Part shown: piece after piece, positions 10,049 to 20,898 of the stretch
Layout of the letters: every line of letters begins with the position of its first letter
How positions within the stretch are numbered: position 1 is the stretch's first letter
Source: Corallium rubrum
Lineage: Eukaryota > Cnidaria > Anthozoa > Scleralcyonacea > Coralliidae
Reading direction: 5' to 3'
NCBI GenBank assembly: GCA_964035015.1
Contig: CAXIUP010000261.1
Coordinates: 393,001 to 457,000 of the forward strand
Length of the DNA: 64,000 nucleotides
Made by a program: the position numbers and the translations under genes
The notes under the pieces: model-generated
The model's database searches: none
Seen by the model: only the letters and a program-made list of their open reading frames with translations
Told to the model about the DNA's origin: nothing

Positions 10049-10240
10049 GTAGTTATGTTATCGATGTTGGGCAATGCCGCGAACTATTCTACTTGACTGA
10101 ATTCCAAATCTTCAGCGTGAAGCTTTCGTCCGCTCTTCGAGTAAGTCAGCCATGACGGTGAAAATACCTCGCGGCCGCATGAGGTGTACTTCATGCTGTG
10201 ACATTTATATGGATCAAAACAAAAACGTAAACAAACCTTC

Positions 10241-10273
10241 GCACATGCGCAGAACCGACTGTAGACCACCTTT
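10241..10273 (-). repeat. Right TIR of the 3.0-kb element
   Basis: GCACATGCGCAGAACCGACT... inverted relative to 7259-7292. Confidence 0.75.
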
Positions 10274-10275
10274 AA

Positions 10276-11060
10276 TTTGCGTGGCTTTGCTAGCGTAGTA
10301 AATATGTTCAAATAATTGAAATTGTTTGACTTTGCTAGGATAATAAATCTAGTCAAATAACAGAAATTGCGGGACTTTGCTAGGATAGTAAACTGATCTA
10401 GTAAATAACTGAAATTGCGCGAGTTTGCAAAGATGGTAAATGCAGTCAAATAACTTAAATTGCGAGACTTTGCTAGGATAGTAAAACTAGTCAAATGTCT
10501 GAAATTGCAGGTCTTTGCTGGCGTAGTAAACTAATCTAGTAAATAACTGAAATTGCGTGAGTTTGCTAAGATAGTAAATGCAGTCAAATAACTTAAACCG
10601 CGAGGCTTTGCTAGGATAGTAAATCTAGACAAATGTCTGAAATTGTAGGTCTTTGCTAGCGTAGTAAACTGATCTACTAAACAATTGAACTTGCGCGAGT
10701 TTCCTAAGATAGTAAATCCAGTCAAATAACTTAAATTGCGGGACTTTGCTAGGATAGTAAATCTAATCAAATGTCTGAAATTGCAGGACTTTGCTAGCGC
10801 AGTAAACTGATCTTGTCAAATATTAACTGAAATTGCGCAAGTTTGCTAAGATAGTAAATCTCGTCAAATAACTGAATTGCGCCAGTTTTCTAGGATAGTA
10901 AATATAGTCAAATAAGTAAAATTGCGCAAGTTTGCTAGAATTGTAAATCTTCTCAAATAAGTGAAATTGCAGGACTTTGCTAGCGTAATAAACTGATCTA
11001 GTCAAATAACTGAAATTGCATAAATTTTATGAGGCAGTAAATCTAATCGAATAACTGAAA
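10276..11060. repeat. 45-bp satellite, about 17 units with a three-unit higher-order pattern
   Basis: Units of 45 to 48 bases share TTTGCTAGGATAGTAAA and CAAATAACTGAAATTGC. From about the third unit they cycle through three subtypes: one with AAATGCAGTC, one with CAAATGTCTG, and one with AAACTGATCTAG. The repeating block is thus about 138 bases. Because the unit is a multiple of three, long open frames with a 15-residue period appear on the minus strand; I do not regard these as genes. Confidence 0.9.
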
Positions 11061-11533
11061 TCGAGTAGCTTAATTATATACTAATCAATTGGATACGAGT
11101 AAAAAGTAACACTAAAGTACGTCAGTTGTTGTGTGCTGTCTCCCAGAAAATATATAATATATTTATCAAACGTAAACTGTAAACCATAACATGATATTAT
11201 AATGTAAAAATTCTAAAGCCTGACATGCTACACTGAGGTATTGGTATATCCTGTTTCCAGGACTCTGATGTTAAACAAAGAGCGGAGTAGAAAGTGTCTC
11301 TCAAATAGGTTGATAATATCATTTCAATGTTTGATTAGGTACATATTTGCTTATCATTGGCTATTTTGTCACATGTCAAACTTATCCAATCAGAAGGTTC
11401 AAAATCTGAACATAACAAACACAGATTCGCAACTGATTTCTCAAGAAGCTTTTCCTCCTCTCTGCACCCATAATTTAACACAAGAGCCTCTGCATGGAAC
11501 AGCATATAAATGTAAAAATTGCTTTCGTGCTAA

Positions 11534-11555
11534 TTATATATATATATATACATAT

Positions 11556-11611
<56 letters not shown>

Positions 11612-11670
11612 ATATGTATATATGTATATATATATAATGTACATATATAATGTACATATATAATGTATAT
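11534..11670. repeat. (TA)n-rich microsatellite
   Basis: Nearly pure TA dinucleotides with interspersed CATG. The stretch 11061-11533 before it holds nothing I can identify. Confidence 0.95.
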
Positions 11671-11730
11671 TTATTATCCAACAACGTCGCTTTTCTTTGA
11701 TGTACCGCGGGATCTATATCACGAATATCC

Positions 11731-11790
11731 CCCAAACAGTGCTATAACCTGTATACAGCACCCAAACAGTGCTATAACCTGTATATAGCA
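11731..11790. repeat. 30-bp tandem duplication
   Basis: CCCAAACAGTGCTATAACCT plus 10 bases, present at 11731 and 11761 with one difference. Confidence 0.9.
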
Positions 11791-11985
11791 CTGTTTTTAT
11801 TATGAATTTCAATAACTTATTCTTTTGATTAAAATTTCTTTGGTCAAAGTAAAATCCCAATAGAAAACCTCCTTTGTTGGATAATAAGAGAGTTATTGAA
11901 CGCACCTCGGTGAAGGAAAATTCGAGTGTGGAATATATACATTATAAGACCAAACCGGGACCAGTTGCGAAAATGCAACTACACA

Positions 11986-12059
11986 GGCCTTCCGGCAGGA
12001 ATTGAACCCACGACCTTGCGATTCTAGTGCAATGCTCTGACCACTGAGGCACGGAGGCC
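11986..12059 (-). repeat. tRNA-derived SINE head, copy 1 (inverted)
   Basis: This 74-base tRNA-like unit is on the minus strand. It has an A box (TGGCTCAGTGG) and a B box (GGTTCAATTCC), and its ends GGCCTCC and GGAAGGCC can pair as an acceptor stem. It is followed by a conserved non-tRNA tail, so it is a SINE rather than a tRNA gene. Confidence 0.7.
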
Positions 12060-12275
12060 GTTGCCGAGAGCTTAATCGCGAGTTCTGTATATATGAAGGT
12101 GGTAATGCCAGTCTTATAACGTATATATTCTACACTCGAATTTTCCTTCACCAAAAATCCCTAGAACATGCTATGTAATCGAGTGAAATGCCCAATATTA
12201 CTTCTAATAAACCCAATTCTCTCCTGGCATTACCACCTTAATATATACAGAACTCGCGATTAAGCTCTCGGCAAC

Positions 12276-12349
12276 GGCCTCCGTGGCTCAGTGGTCAGAG
12301 CATTGCACTAGAATCGCAAGGTCGTGGGTTCAATTCCTGCCGGAAGGCC
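12276..12349 (+). repeat. tRNA-derived SINE head, copy 2
   Basis: Same 74-base tRNA-like unit as at 11986-12059 but on the plus strand, with intact A and B boxes. Confidence 0.7.
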
Positions 12350-12549
12350 TGTGTAGTTGCATTTTCGCAACTGGTCCCGGTTTGGTCTTATAATGTATAT
12401 ATTCTACACTCGAATTTTCCTTCATCATAAATCCCTAGAACATGCTATGTAATCGAGTGAAATGCCCAATATTACTTCTAATAAACCCAATTCTCTCCTG
12501 GCATTACCACCTTAATATATACAGAACTCGCGATTAAGCTCTCGGCAAC

Positions 12550-12623
12550 GGCCTCCGTGGCTCAGTGGTCAGAGCATTGCACTAGAATCGCAAAGCCGTG
12601 GGTTCAATTCCTGCCGGAAGGCC
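12550..12623 (+). repeat. tRNA-derived SINE head, copy 3
   Basis: Same as copy 2 apart from AAGCCG in place of AGGTCG before the B box. Confidence 0.7.
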
Positions 12624-12749
12624 TGTGTAGTTGCATTTTCGCAACTGGTCCCGGTTTGGTCTTATAATGTATATATTCTACACTCGAATTTTCCTTCACC
12701 ATAAATCCCTAGAACATGCTATATATATATACATGTCACAATGTGTGTC

Positions 12750-13097
<348 letters not shown>

Positions 13098-13326
13098 ACA
13101 GTGTCATAATGTATAATGTATATATAATGTATCTTGGACACTTTTAACATCCCAGAATGCTATTGGTAATTGGTATATTATGTATACACTAAAAAATTAA
13201 TTCTGGTCTATAGTACGTAAGGAGAAAGGGTGTGCAACTTCAGGTTGTTGACGGTTTGATGGTTGACCCATCCTCCTCTCAATGGCCATACTTTCACTCC
13301 TTGCGCTTTTTCTACGTTTAACTTTT

Positions 13327-13584
13327 CTATCCAGTGTCCATTAAACGATCCAATGCTTGACTCCTCCATTTCGAAGGTCTTCGGACCAACACCTTATGTC
13401 GAGATGGTTGGTCATCTTCTGAAGAATTATCTTCATTTAAGTCATCAGTTGGAAGGGGGTCTTCCTCTGACATAGATTCCTCTGAGGACATGAACTGCAC
13501 TGTCATACATTTGACATAAATTTCCTTGTCCTCTTCCCCAACTGAAGTGGATCTTGCCAAGGCAGCAGCTCTAGATAGCTTTTT
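13327..13584 (-). CDS. 3' exon of an unrecognised acidic/basic protein
   Basis: The exon begins after a clear acceptor (TTTCTGCCTTTACAG) and reads to a stop at 13327. It encodes a Ser/Glu/Asp-rich acidic stretch (SSEESMSEEDPLPTDDLNED), then a basic segment (HKVLVRRPSKWRSQALDRL). The pattern of acidic linker plus RRPxxWRSxALD is known to me from uncharacterised, transposon-associated invertebrate proteins, without a known function. It is probably the last exon of a gene whose upstream exons are at 14995-15201 and 16433-16880. Confidence 0.35.
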   Translation of the reverse strand, partial: KKLSRAAALARSTSVGEEDKEIYVKCMTVQFMSSEESMSEEDPLPTDDLNEDNSSEDDQPSRHKVLVRRPSKWRSQALDRLMDTG

Positions 13585-13918
13585 CTGTAAAGGCAGAAAA
13601 TTTATGAAAATATTACAACATGATAACACATTCACATCAAATTCATCCATTAACCCTTGATAGGCAGCCACCCTATTGACGAGTAAGCCAGGGTTAAATA
13701 CTAAAGACACGCTTGGGCTATAAAGGGTTAACTGAGATTTAATAACTTTGCCATAATTCACTATAACATGAAACATGTAAAGGTGCGGACTGTATGTGGC
13801 CACGATATGTTAAATGGAATTTTTAGCATAGCTATTCCATAGTAAGTTACTTTGACTGACTATTTGTTGACTTAAACCAAGTTGTTGTATACAAGTTGTT
13901 GTATACAAGTTGTCACTG

Positions 13919-14263
13919 GTCACGCGAGTCACAGTCTTATGTCACGCGAGTCACGTTTTACTTGTAACATTATCTGTTGAACGAAAGAATATTTTTCTAA
14001 AATTTCACTGGAGTGTCATAGCCTTATATTCCACTATATGTTTTATAAAGGTTAGGATTAAATAAAATCAATAAGTTGCCAGGAAAATTAATCAGAATCC
14101 CAGTAATTGGAATTTTCCCATTTCTGGTGGTCACACAAGTCACATGACAATAAATCCCCAGGGGCTTCATTGTAATAAAGTAAGCTTGATTCTTGCTAAA
14201 TTAGAAGTAGTAAAAAATAACCCTTTTAACCCTAAAATTTTGTGACTTGGTCACGCGAGTCAC
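13919..14263. repeat. Dispersed GTCACGCGAGTCAC motifs
   Basis: The 14-mer GTCACGCGAGTCAC occurs exactly at 13919, 13941 and 14250, and as GTCACACAAGTCAC at 14130. It lies in non-coding DNA between exon-like blocks. A 14-bp tandem duplication (GTTGTTGTATACAA) at 13881 precedes it. Confidence 0.8.
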
Positions 14264-14943
14264 CATGGAATGGCTGAGGTGGTTAATTGAGTCATGTGAA
14301 ACTTGTGGAGTCCAGAAGAACATAGGGCTAAGTTTTACCAGAACTCTGGTAAAATTTTACCAACAGACTAATGTAGCCAGCAAAAAAATATCAGATTATT
14401 TTATGCCCTGTAGATGAATGGTAATACCTGTATTATGCAATGTTTTAACATTAATTTAATTCAAAATTTTTAATTTTTAAATACCATATTCAATCTACTC
14501 CTTTAACTCTGATCTTTCAATACCAGATGATCCACATTCATATCTTTCAGCTTCTGCTTCCTTTTTTTTGTGCGAAAATGAACTCTCGTTGCAGCTGTTA
14601 GAAATTAAAAGTCAAGTTATAAAAACAATTTATTATATGGTAAGCGCTACTTCCTGTAAAACCACACAATATGATTGGTTGATTTGCAGTCCAGTTTTCG
14701 CCATGATGCCCATGGGCATTATGAGAATTGTTAATGACCAAAAACAAACAAAAGTCCCTGAAAACAGTGATATAGAAACTACAACAGCCTAAGAAGTTTT
14801 TACACTTTAAATGCACTTACATCCAACAAATTAAACAGTGTATAGCTGTGTTCCTAAGAAGAACAAACACTACAAAAATTCATTAAGTCAATTTAAAATA
14901 ATGAAAATGTGGTAATACTGTCAATAGTGTTAGTAATGCTGAC

Positions 14944-14976
14944 ATTTCGAGCAAAAGCCCTTCATCAGCGCTACCT
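14944..14976 (-). other. Hammerhead-like core motif
   Basis: The minus strand reads CTGATGAAGGGCTTTTGCTC then GAAATGTC. It carries CTGANGA, a short GGGC/GCTC stem and GAAA as in hammerhead ribozymes of Penelope-like elements, but with one extra A and no convincing stem I or III. It is best seen as a retroelement relic. Confidence 0.3.
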
Positions 14977-14994
14977 TTTTGTTACTTGATTCTT

Positions 14995-15201
14995 CTATTT
15001 CACACTGCCTATATGCATTAGCTTCACTGCTGGAGTGGTTTCGCATACAACATTGTTTTCAGCCCTTGTGTTCAATGGTATTTCAAAGAAAAAAAACTTG
15101 CCTCTTATTTGCACTGTAGGTGTCACAGCATCTGTGCTTCTCACACTTGCCATAATACTATTATTTATAGCTTGGTTTTCTTCGTCAGAGAAACTAAACA
15201 A
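14995..15201 (-). CDS. Possible internal exon
   Basis: The exon starts after TTCTTGTTTAG and encodes FSDEENQAINNSIMASVRST and onward, then meets a GC-type donor (AGAG/GCAAGT). It fits between the exons at 16433-16880 and 13327-13584 on the same strand. Assignment to one gene is inferred. Confidence 0.25.
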   Translation of the reverse strand: MFSFSDEENQAINNSIMASVRSTDAVTPTVQIRGKFFFFEIPLNTRAENNVVCETTPAVKLMHIGSVK

Positions 15202-15259
15202 GAATAAATATCGGATATCATGTTTACTGATCTGTTCAACATTTTACCATACACAGTCA

Positions 15260-15827
15260 CAAAGACAACACAACAACATTCATTTTACGGCCGTTTTCCC
15301 CACTTATGCAGGGATTGGCCAGCGGCTCCCCATGCATCGATCTCCCTTTTCAACCCACACTCTCTCATATCGATCCCTTTCCACCACCTGATTCCATGTC
15401 ATCCTCAGCCTTCCTCGTCCTCTTGTACCTTCCACCTCGTGTGACATGCTCTACTTCACCCAGTCACCATCATCTCTTCGCAGCACATGTCCCAACCAAC
15501 TCAACCGGTTCCACTTCATGACATCAGACACCAACTCAATCCCCATTCTTTCCCTCAGCTCTGCACTCTAGCCCTCAGCGATACACCACACATCCATCGC
15601 ACCATCCTCATCTCTGTCCACTCCAATCTCCCTCTCTGCTCCGCAGTCATGGCCCATGTCTCACTTCCATACACCATAGCACTCCTCACACACATCACAT
15701 ACAGCTTCCCCTTCACCTTTAATGACACTTCCTTGCTTGTCAAGATCCCCAGCAACTCTGTAAACTTCCCCCACCCACAATACAAGTGGAATAGTGTAAA
15801 TATTGAGCCCTGATGGTCATTGGTCAT
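15260..15827 (-). mobile_element. LINE fragment, end of reverse-transcriptase ORF
   Basis: The minus strand encodes the region after the polymerase domain of a non-LTR retrotransposon: KFTELLGILTSKEVSLKVKG, LYVMCVRSAMVYGSETWA, EMRMVRWMCGVSLR and then, in a shifted frame, the WLGHVLRRDD-type segment. It is broken and truncated. It lies in what would be an intron of the surrounding minus-strand exons. Plus-strand open frames here are its antisense. Confidence 0.8.
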
Positions 15828-16432
15828 CTGCTTATTTGTATACTGCCTAAACTACAATGTAATATTTAAAATATAAAATCAATAAATAAATATAATGTCA
15901 TTTATATATAATGATATTTGTTTGCTGTAATATAGACTCAAGCACCATACATCTTTATACTCACATCTTTTCTAAGTTCCATGCCAAACTTTCTCCATTA
16001 GGTCCCAATAAATGCTTGTACGCATCTCTTACAGCACACTTTAATATATATAAAAAAATGTTCTGTGTGTTTGTTACTGAAAAATAGTACTGAAGAAAAC
16101 ATAAACCAAACATAAACTTGAAAGGAAAACATTTTAATAAATTAAGGTGAATTGATTAATATTTCAATTTTATTACAAATTCATTGTCAAACCAAGTGAC
16201 AAGACTCGCATATTAACCATCTTAATCAGATTCAAAGAAAAAACTGACATGAGATTCTTATTACAAAAAACCCTTAGTATCCATCCCCAACAATGATGGC
16301 GGCCAAACCCTGAGGCTAAAGCCAAAGGTCGACTTTAATGTATTTTTATATAATATTCTAAAGTTAAATTTGTCATGTTTGGTTATTTTCGGGTACGGAT
16401 AAACGATAATTGAATATCATTTATGTTTCTTA

Positions 16433-16880
16433 CCGTTAAGAGCTTTGGGAGTCGCTTGCTTCTTCTTCTATTGTTTTCCCGCTCTTTCTGTCTCACGCTT
16501 TCCTCCATTCTTTTATTGAAAGCTTCTTGCCTTTCAAAGAACGCCGTCAACTGTTGCTCAATGCGGACAGCATCAACTTGACTGCATCGATCGCCATTTA
16601 TACCTGATCCCGTTTCATGACTTTCGTCTATGCCAAGGGCACCAATCACTGCCGAACGTCGTAGTGTTTCCCCGATCTGTAACGGCCGTGAAGGGATGAT
16701 ATTTTGATTTGGCGTTCTTGAACTTCTTGTAGTTACAGTTGTAGAACTACTAGTACTTGCCGGACTATCGCAGGCGTTATTTGGATTTCCACCTTGGCTT
16801 TGCTGTCTAGCGAATGTACCTTGTCTAGCCTGATCATTTTCTCGACGACGGCTTCGCATGTTTGGTGGAGTTCGAGCCAT
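16433..16880 (-). CDS. Possible first coding exon, divergent from the Tnp2 gene
   Basis: From the ATG at 16880 the frame encodes a Ser/Thr/Arg-rich, low-complexity protein start, then a helical segment (QQLTAFFERQEAFNKRMEES) and a basic tail, ending at a GTAAGA donor. It points away from the transposase exon at 17188, leaving about 300 bases between them that may be a shared promoter. Transposons often carry a second gene; whether this is one or a host gene is unclear. Confidence 0.35.
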
Positions 16881-17187
16881 GAGCTTCGCGAATTTGAAAG
16901 TGACGCCAACTATCAAATGAGTGAATGACAAATTACATTGAATGCGCGACTCTTGAGGCTTCAGGTTCAGACCAGTGTACAGCGGTTATCCTGTGTGCAT
17001 TACTTCGTGTACGCCTTTGTCTTTAGCAATCTGAAGCATGCGATTGAGTGGATGTCTACACGCTTCGTGTGTGGTCTAGAAGGAGAAAAATCGCAGCAAA
17101 AAATCGCCTGTGCATAAAACGGCCCTTTATATATTCTGTACATATTCAATCTATCAGAGTAAAATCATTTGAATCAAAGTTTCAAAT

Positions 17188-17446
17188 ATGGCTACGATAA
17201 CTGCGAGTAAAAGAAAATTTTGTGAGCATTGCGAGGAATATGTTTCATTGAGAACATATCGACAACACGTGGATCTATACTACAATAAATCTGTTGGTGA
17301 ATGGGGGAAAAATAGCGACTCTTCGGATGATGAATGTCAAATTGTTCAACATGCCATTGTCACTAATAACGACAGTGTTGATGACGACTTACATGGTACA
17401 CAAGTGGAATTAGAATTGGAAGTTGATACGGATGGATCTCAACAGG
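17188..17446 (+). CDS. Tnp2-type transposase, 5' exon with zinc finger
   Basis: The first exon starts at the ATG at 17188. It encodes a Cys-x2-Cys finger (FCEHCEEYVSLRTYRQHVD) followed by an acidic linker, ending near a GGGTAATAC donor. A long intron filled with (TA)n and ACGTA repeats separates it from the main exon. The exact splice phase does not work out cleanly, so either the join or the sequence is off by one. Confidence 0.55.
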
Positions 17447-17567
17447 GTAATACATTATATAATTTATTTATTAAATATTTTATACAGTTTATATGTGGCA
17501 AGTATGTATCAACAGGTCCAGAAAATCGAAATGTTTTTGGTAATAAAAACACAATGAAAACCGCTGG

Positions 17568-17570
<3 letters not shown>

Positions 17571-17616
<46 letters not shown>

Positions 17617-17652
17617 TACATATATACATACATATATATATATATATATATC
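17571..17652. repeat. (TA)n microsatellite
   Basis: TA dinucleotides with CATA interruptions in the transposase intron. Confidence 0.95.
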
Positions 17653-17659
17653 TATATAT

Positions 17660-17700
17660 CACGTTTCTCTCTGACGAAGGGCCTTCGCTCGAAACGTTAA
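17660..17700 (+). other. Hammerhead-like motif after (TA)n
   Basis: ACGTTTCTCTCTGACGAAGG, then GCCTTCGCTCGAAACGT. The ends ACGTTTC and GAAACGT are complementary and enclose CTGACGA and GAAA. Stem I would be only five bases, so cleavage activity is doubtful. Related strings occur at 7970-8010, 14944-14976 and 22612-22640. Confidence 0.35.
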
Positions 17701-17795
17701 TAGACCACTTACATTCTCTGTTTCGGCAGTATTAACCTACTATACCATATTTCGATTGTTGTTTCAACACTGCCTACGTAGCACACTACTTTTAT

Positions 17796-18060
<265 letters not shown>

Positions 18061-18179
18061 ATATAGTGTATAGTGTATAGTGTATATATACATAATAAAA
18101 TTCATGGATATAATAAATGTACATATACATTATGCACATAATATCAAAAGCTATATTGCTGATTTCAATAGTTTCACAG

Positions 18180-20898
18180 GGTGTCATGATTGAAGATTTA
18201 GAAGAAGAGGATGTCCAATTAATTAGTGGTGGATTTTTGGATGATAGTGAAGATGACTTGCTATACCATGAAAGGGTGGTCCAGGCAAAAGTGAATGTCG
18301 AAGTGTGGACTGCGACAGAGGAGGAAATAGAGAATGATTTTCAGCAAAGCTATGTATTGCCATCTATAGATGCTTCCCAAGCCCCACGTTTTCAGGAAAA
18401 AGCCAAATCAATTATTCATTGGATTATTGTTCATTTGCTTATGGTCTTCATTTTGTTCCATATCTGATGCCTTGGATATACTCGTAAGTTTTTTAAGAAC
18501 ACTGTTCGACTCCATTGCTACAATTTTTCCTTCACTCACAACTTTTGCAATGATGCTACCGACATCACTGCATATACTAAGAACGCAATTAGGAATTGAC
18601 AAAGACAAAGTCATCAAATATGTTGTCTGTCCAAAATGTGATTGTCTGTATAACTTTGATGACAGCTATGCTACCCTAAATGGAAAAAGGATCCTGAAGA
18701 AATGTTCTTTTGTAGAATTCCCAAATCCCCGACAACACTTTCGCCGTACCCAATGTGGGGAACCACTTCTAAAAGAGGTATCTTTAAAAAATGACACAAG
18801 ACTTTACCCTTTTAAAGTGTACTGCTACAACAGTGTAGTTAATCATCTCCGTAGTGTCATACAAAGGCCGGGATTTGTAGAGACGTGCGAAAGGTGGAGG
18901 GACAGAAGTATTCCAGAAGGATTTCTTGCAGATGTGTTTGACGGAAAAATTTGGAAGGAATGGCAATATGTTGATGTTACACCATTTCTAGCTTCACCTA
19001 GGAACTATGCATTTACGCTTAATGTTGATTGGTTCCAGCCATTCAAACATTCAGTTTACAGTGTTGGTGCATTGTATATGGTCATGATGAACCTTCCAAG
19101 AGCCGAAATATTCAAACCTGAAAATGTGTTTTTGGTTGGCATCATACCAGGACCATGTGAGCCCAAGTTACACATGAACTCATATCTTCAACCACTTGTA
19201 GCTGAATTAGATTTATTATGGAAAGATGGAATTGACGTTGAAACTATATGTTATAGCTCAAAGTCTAAACTTTTATTCCGTGCTGCTCTACTTTGTGTAG
19301 GCTGTGACATCCCTGCTACAAGAAAGCTTTGTGGATTTACTGGGCATACGTCACGTCATGGCTGTTCGAAATGTAAAAAACAATTTCCAGGCTCAGTAAG
19401 TACCAAAATGGATTTCTCTGGCTTCACTCCTCCTCCTAGGAGTAATCATGAACATCGTGAAGAAGCACAGGTTATTCTTAATCAGAATACAGCAGCTGAT
19501 AAACTTGCCAGGGAACAATTTTATGGCTCAAGGTTTAGTGAACTTATGTCCTTACCCTATTTTGATTGTGTTCATTTTCATATAATAGATCCCATGCACA
19601 ATCTTTTTACTGGCACACCAAAGCATGTGATGAAGAATATATGGCTCAATCCAGAGAGTCCTTTAATTGATAAAACATCCCTCTGTGTAATACAATGCAA
19701 GGTTGACAAAGTGAAAGTTCCATGTTATGTTGGTAGGATGCCAAGGAAGATTCAAAACAGTTACGGAGGCTTCACTGCTGACCAGTGGAAGTCTTTCACT
19801 ATATTGTTCTCCATTTATAGCCTCTGGAACGTTTTACCAAGTGCAGATTTAGATGTTTGGCGCTACTTTGTTCTTGCATGTTCATTTCTTTGTTCACCTG
19901 TTATCACAGAGACAAGAGCAAGGATAGGTAATAATTATATTTTGAAGTTTTGCCAGGGTACTGAGAATTTGTATGGTAACAGCAGAGTCACACCAAACAT
20001 GCATCTTCACATGCATCTCTTAGATTGCATTTTAGATTATGGTCCTGTCTACTCATTTTGGCTGTTCAGCTTTGAGAGATATAATGGGATTCTTGGGCGA
20101 TATGGAACGAATCAAAGAGCTGTTGAAATTCAGCTGATGCGTAAATTCAATGCAGGCCAATTCCTAAAAGATATACCATTTCCAACAGCGTTTAAAGATC
20201 GTTTTCAGCCACTTATGGACAGACTTATTTCAAGACAGGCTGGCAGCTTACATGACCAGTCATTGACAGAACACGATATTGTATCTGGTAGCATTATTCT
20301 TTCAAGTCTTCTCTCAATTGGCCCTGTGAAAAAAGGTAATAGTTGGATATGTGATGAATTTATGTATGTCTGCTGCCCTCCATTTGCAAGGCAATGTTTA
20401 GATATTGAGTTTCTTCCTGATCTCAAGAATATGTATAAAGCCATATTTGACACAGTAGATGAAACCTCTGTAACATGCCATTTCGAAAGATATTCCTCAT
20501 TTAAATTTGGTGGAGATAAGTATGGCTCAGCCAGTGCAAGAGATGAAAGGTCATCATTCATATTGGCAAGATGGTGTAAGCTTGGAGGGGAAATTGACAC
20601 ATCTGGAAGTGATCTAAGACCAGGAGTTGTTGGCTACTTTATGAAGCAGAATGTAAAAGTTAACAATCAATATGTATCCTGTGTTCTTGCATCAGTGCGT
20701 TGGTATCAAGTACATCCATCAAGGTACACAATAGGTGCTCCAGTAGAAGTATGGTGCAAAGATATGTTTGAACTAGATGGACCTGCCAACTTTATACCCA
20801 TCCAGAGAATATATGGTAAATTCATTCCTGCTTTTGACATTGTTCAACATGAAAGTGTTCTTGTCACTTTACCTCTTCCGCACAAACTACAGTGTTAG
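18180..20898 (+). pseudogene. Tnp2 (EnSpm/CACTA-type) transposase, main exon
   Basis: This is a DDE transposase of the Tnp2/Transposase_21 family. After a TTTCACAG acceptor comes an acidic stretch, then a Cys pair region (CPKCDCLYNFDD), the core with LNVDWFQPFKHSVYSVGALY and PGPCEPKLHMNSYLQPLVAE, a CSKC finger, IIDPMHNLFTGTPKH, HLHMHLLDCILDYGP and FERYNGILGRYGTNQ. The C-terminal domain ends PIQRIYGKFIPAFDIV. The length is near 900 residues with the first exon. One frameshift lies between about 18405 and 18440, where the frame changes before LFICLWSSFCSISDALD; the remaining 2.45 kb is intact. No CACTA termini were found. Confidence 0.85.

Larger units (their letters stand above)
7259..10273. 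mobile_element. 3.0-kb TIR-flanked element carrying a P2X7-tail-like gene
   Basis: The left end 7259-7292 (AAAGGTGGTCTCCAGTCGGT..., then TCTGCGCATGTGCC) returns inverted at 10241-10273 with one or two mismatches. Inside are the remains of a spliced minus-strand gene. No transposase was seen, so the element is either non-autonomous or mobilised by something not visible. It is flanked on both sides by TTTGC-rich repeat, as if inserted into it. The stretches 7293-8260 and 9300-9890 hold no gene that I can support. Confidence 0.6.
12134..12682. repeat. Two tandem 274-bp SINE-containing units
   Basis: The word CTCGAATTTTCCTTCA recurs at 12134, 12409 and 12683. Each 274-275-base interval holds one SINE head in the same orientation. 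A third, partial unit runs into the (AT)n tract. Confidence 0.85.

Noticed and set aside
10084-11005. Minus-strand ORFs with a 15-residue period
   Set aside because: They follow from a 45-bp repeat without stop codons; no start context or domain.
10276-11060. CRISPR-like array
   Set aside because: There are no unique spacers; all units are variants of one sequence, and the genome is eukaryotic. It is a satellite.
11986-12623. Three tRNA genes
   Set aside because: They fold like tRNAs but are embedded in longer repeated units with a common tail, so they are SINE heads.
15035-15813. Several plus-strand ORFs
   Set aside because: They are antisense to the LINE reverse-transcriptase fragment and have low-complexity composition.
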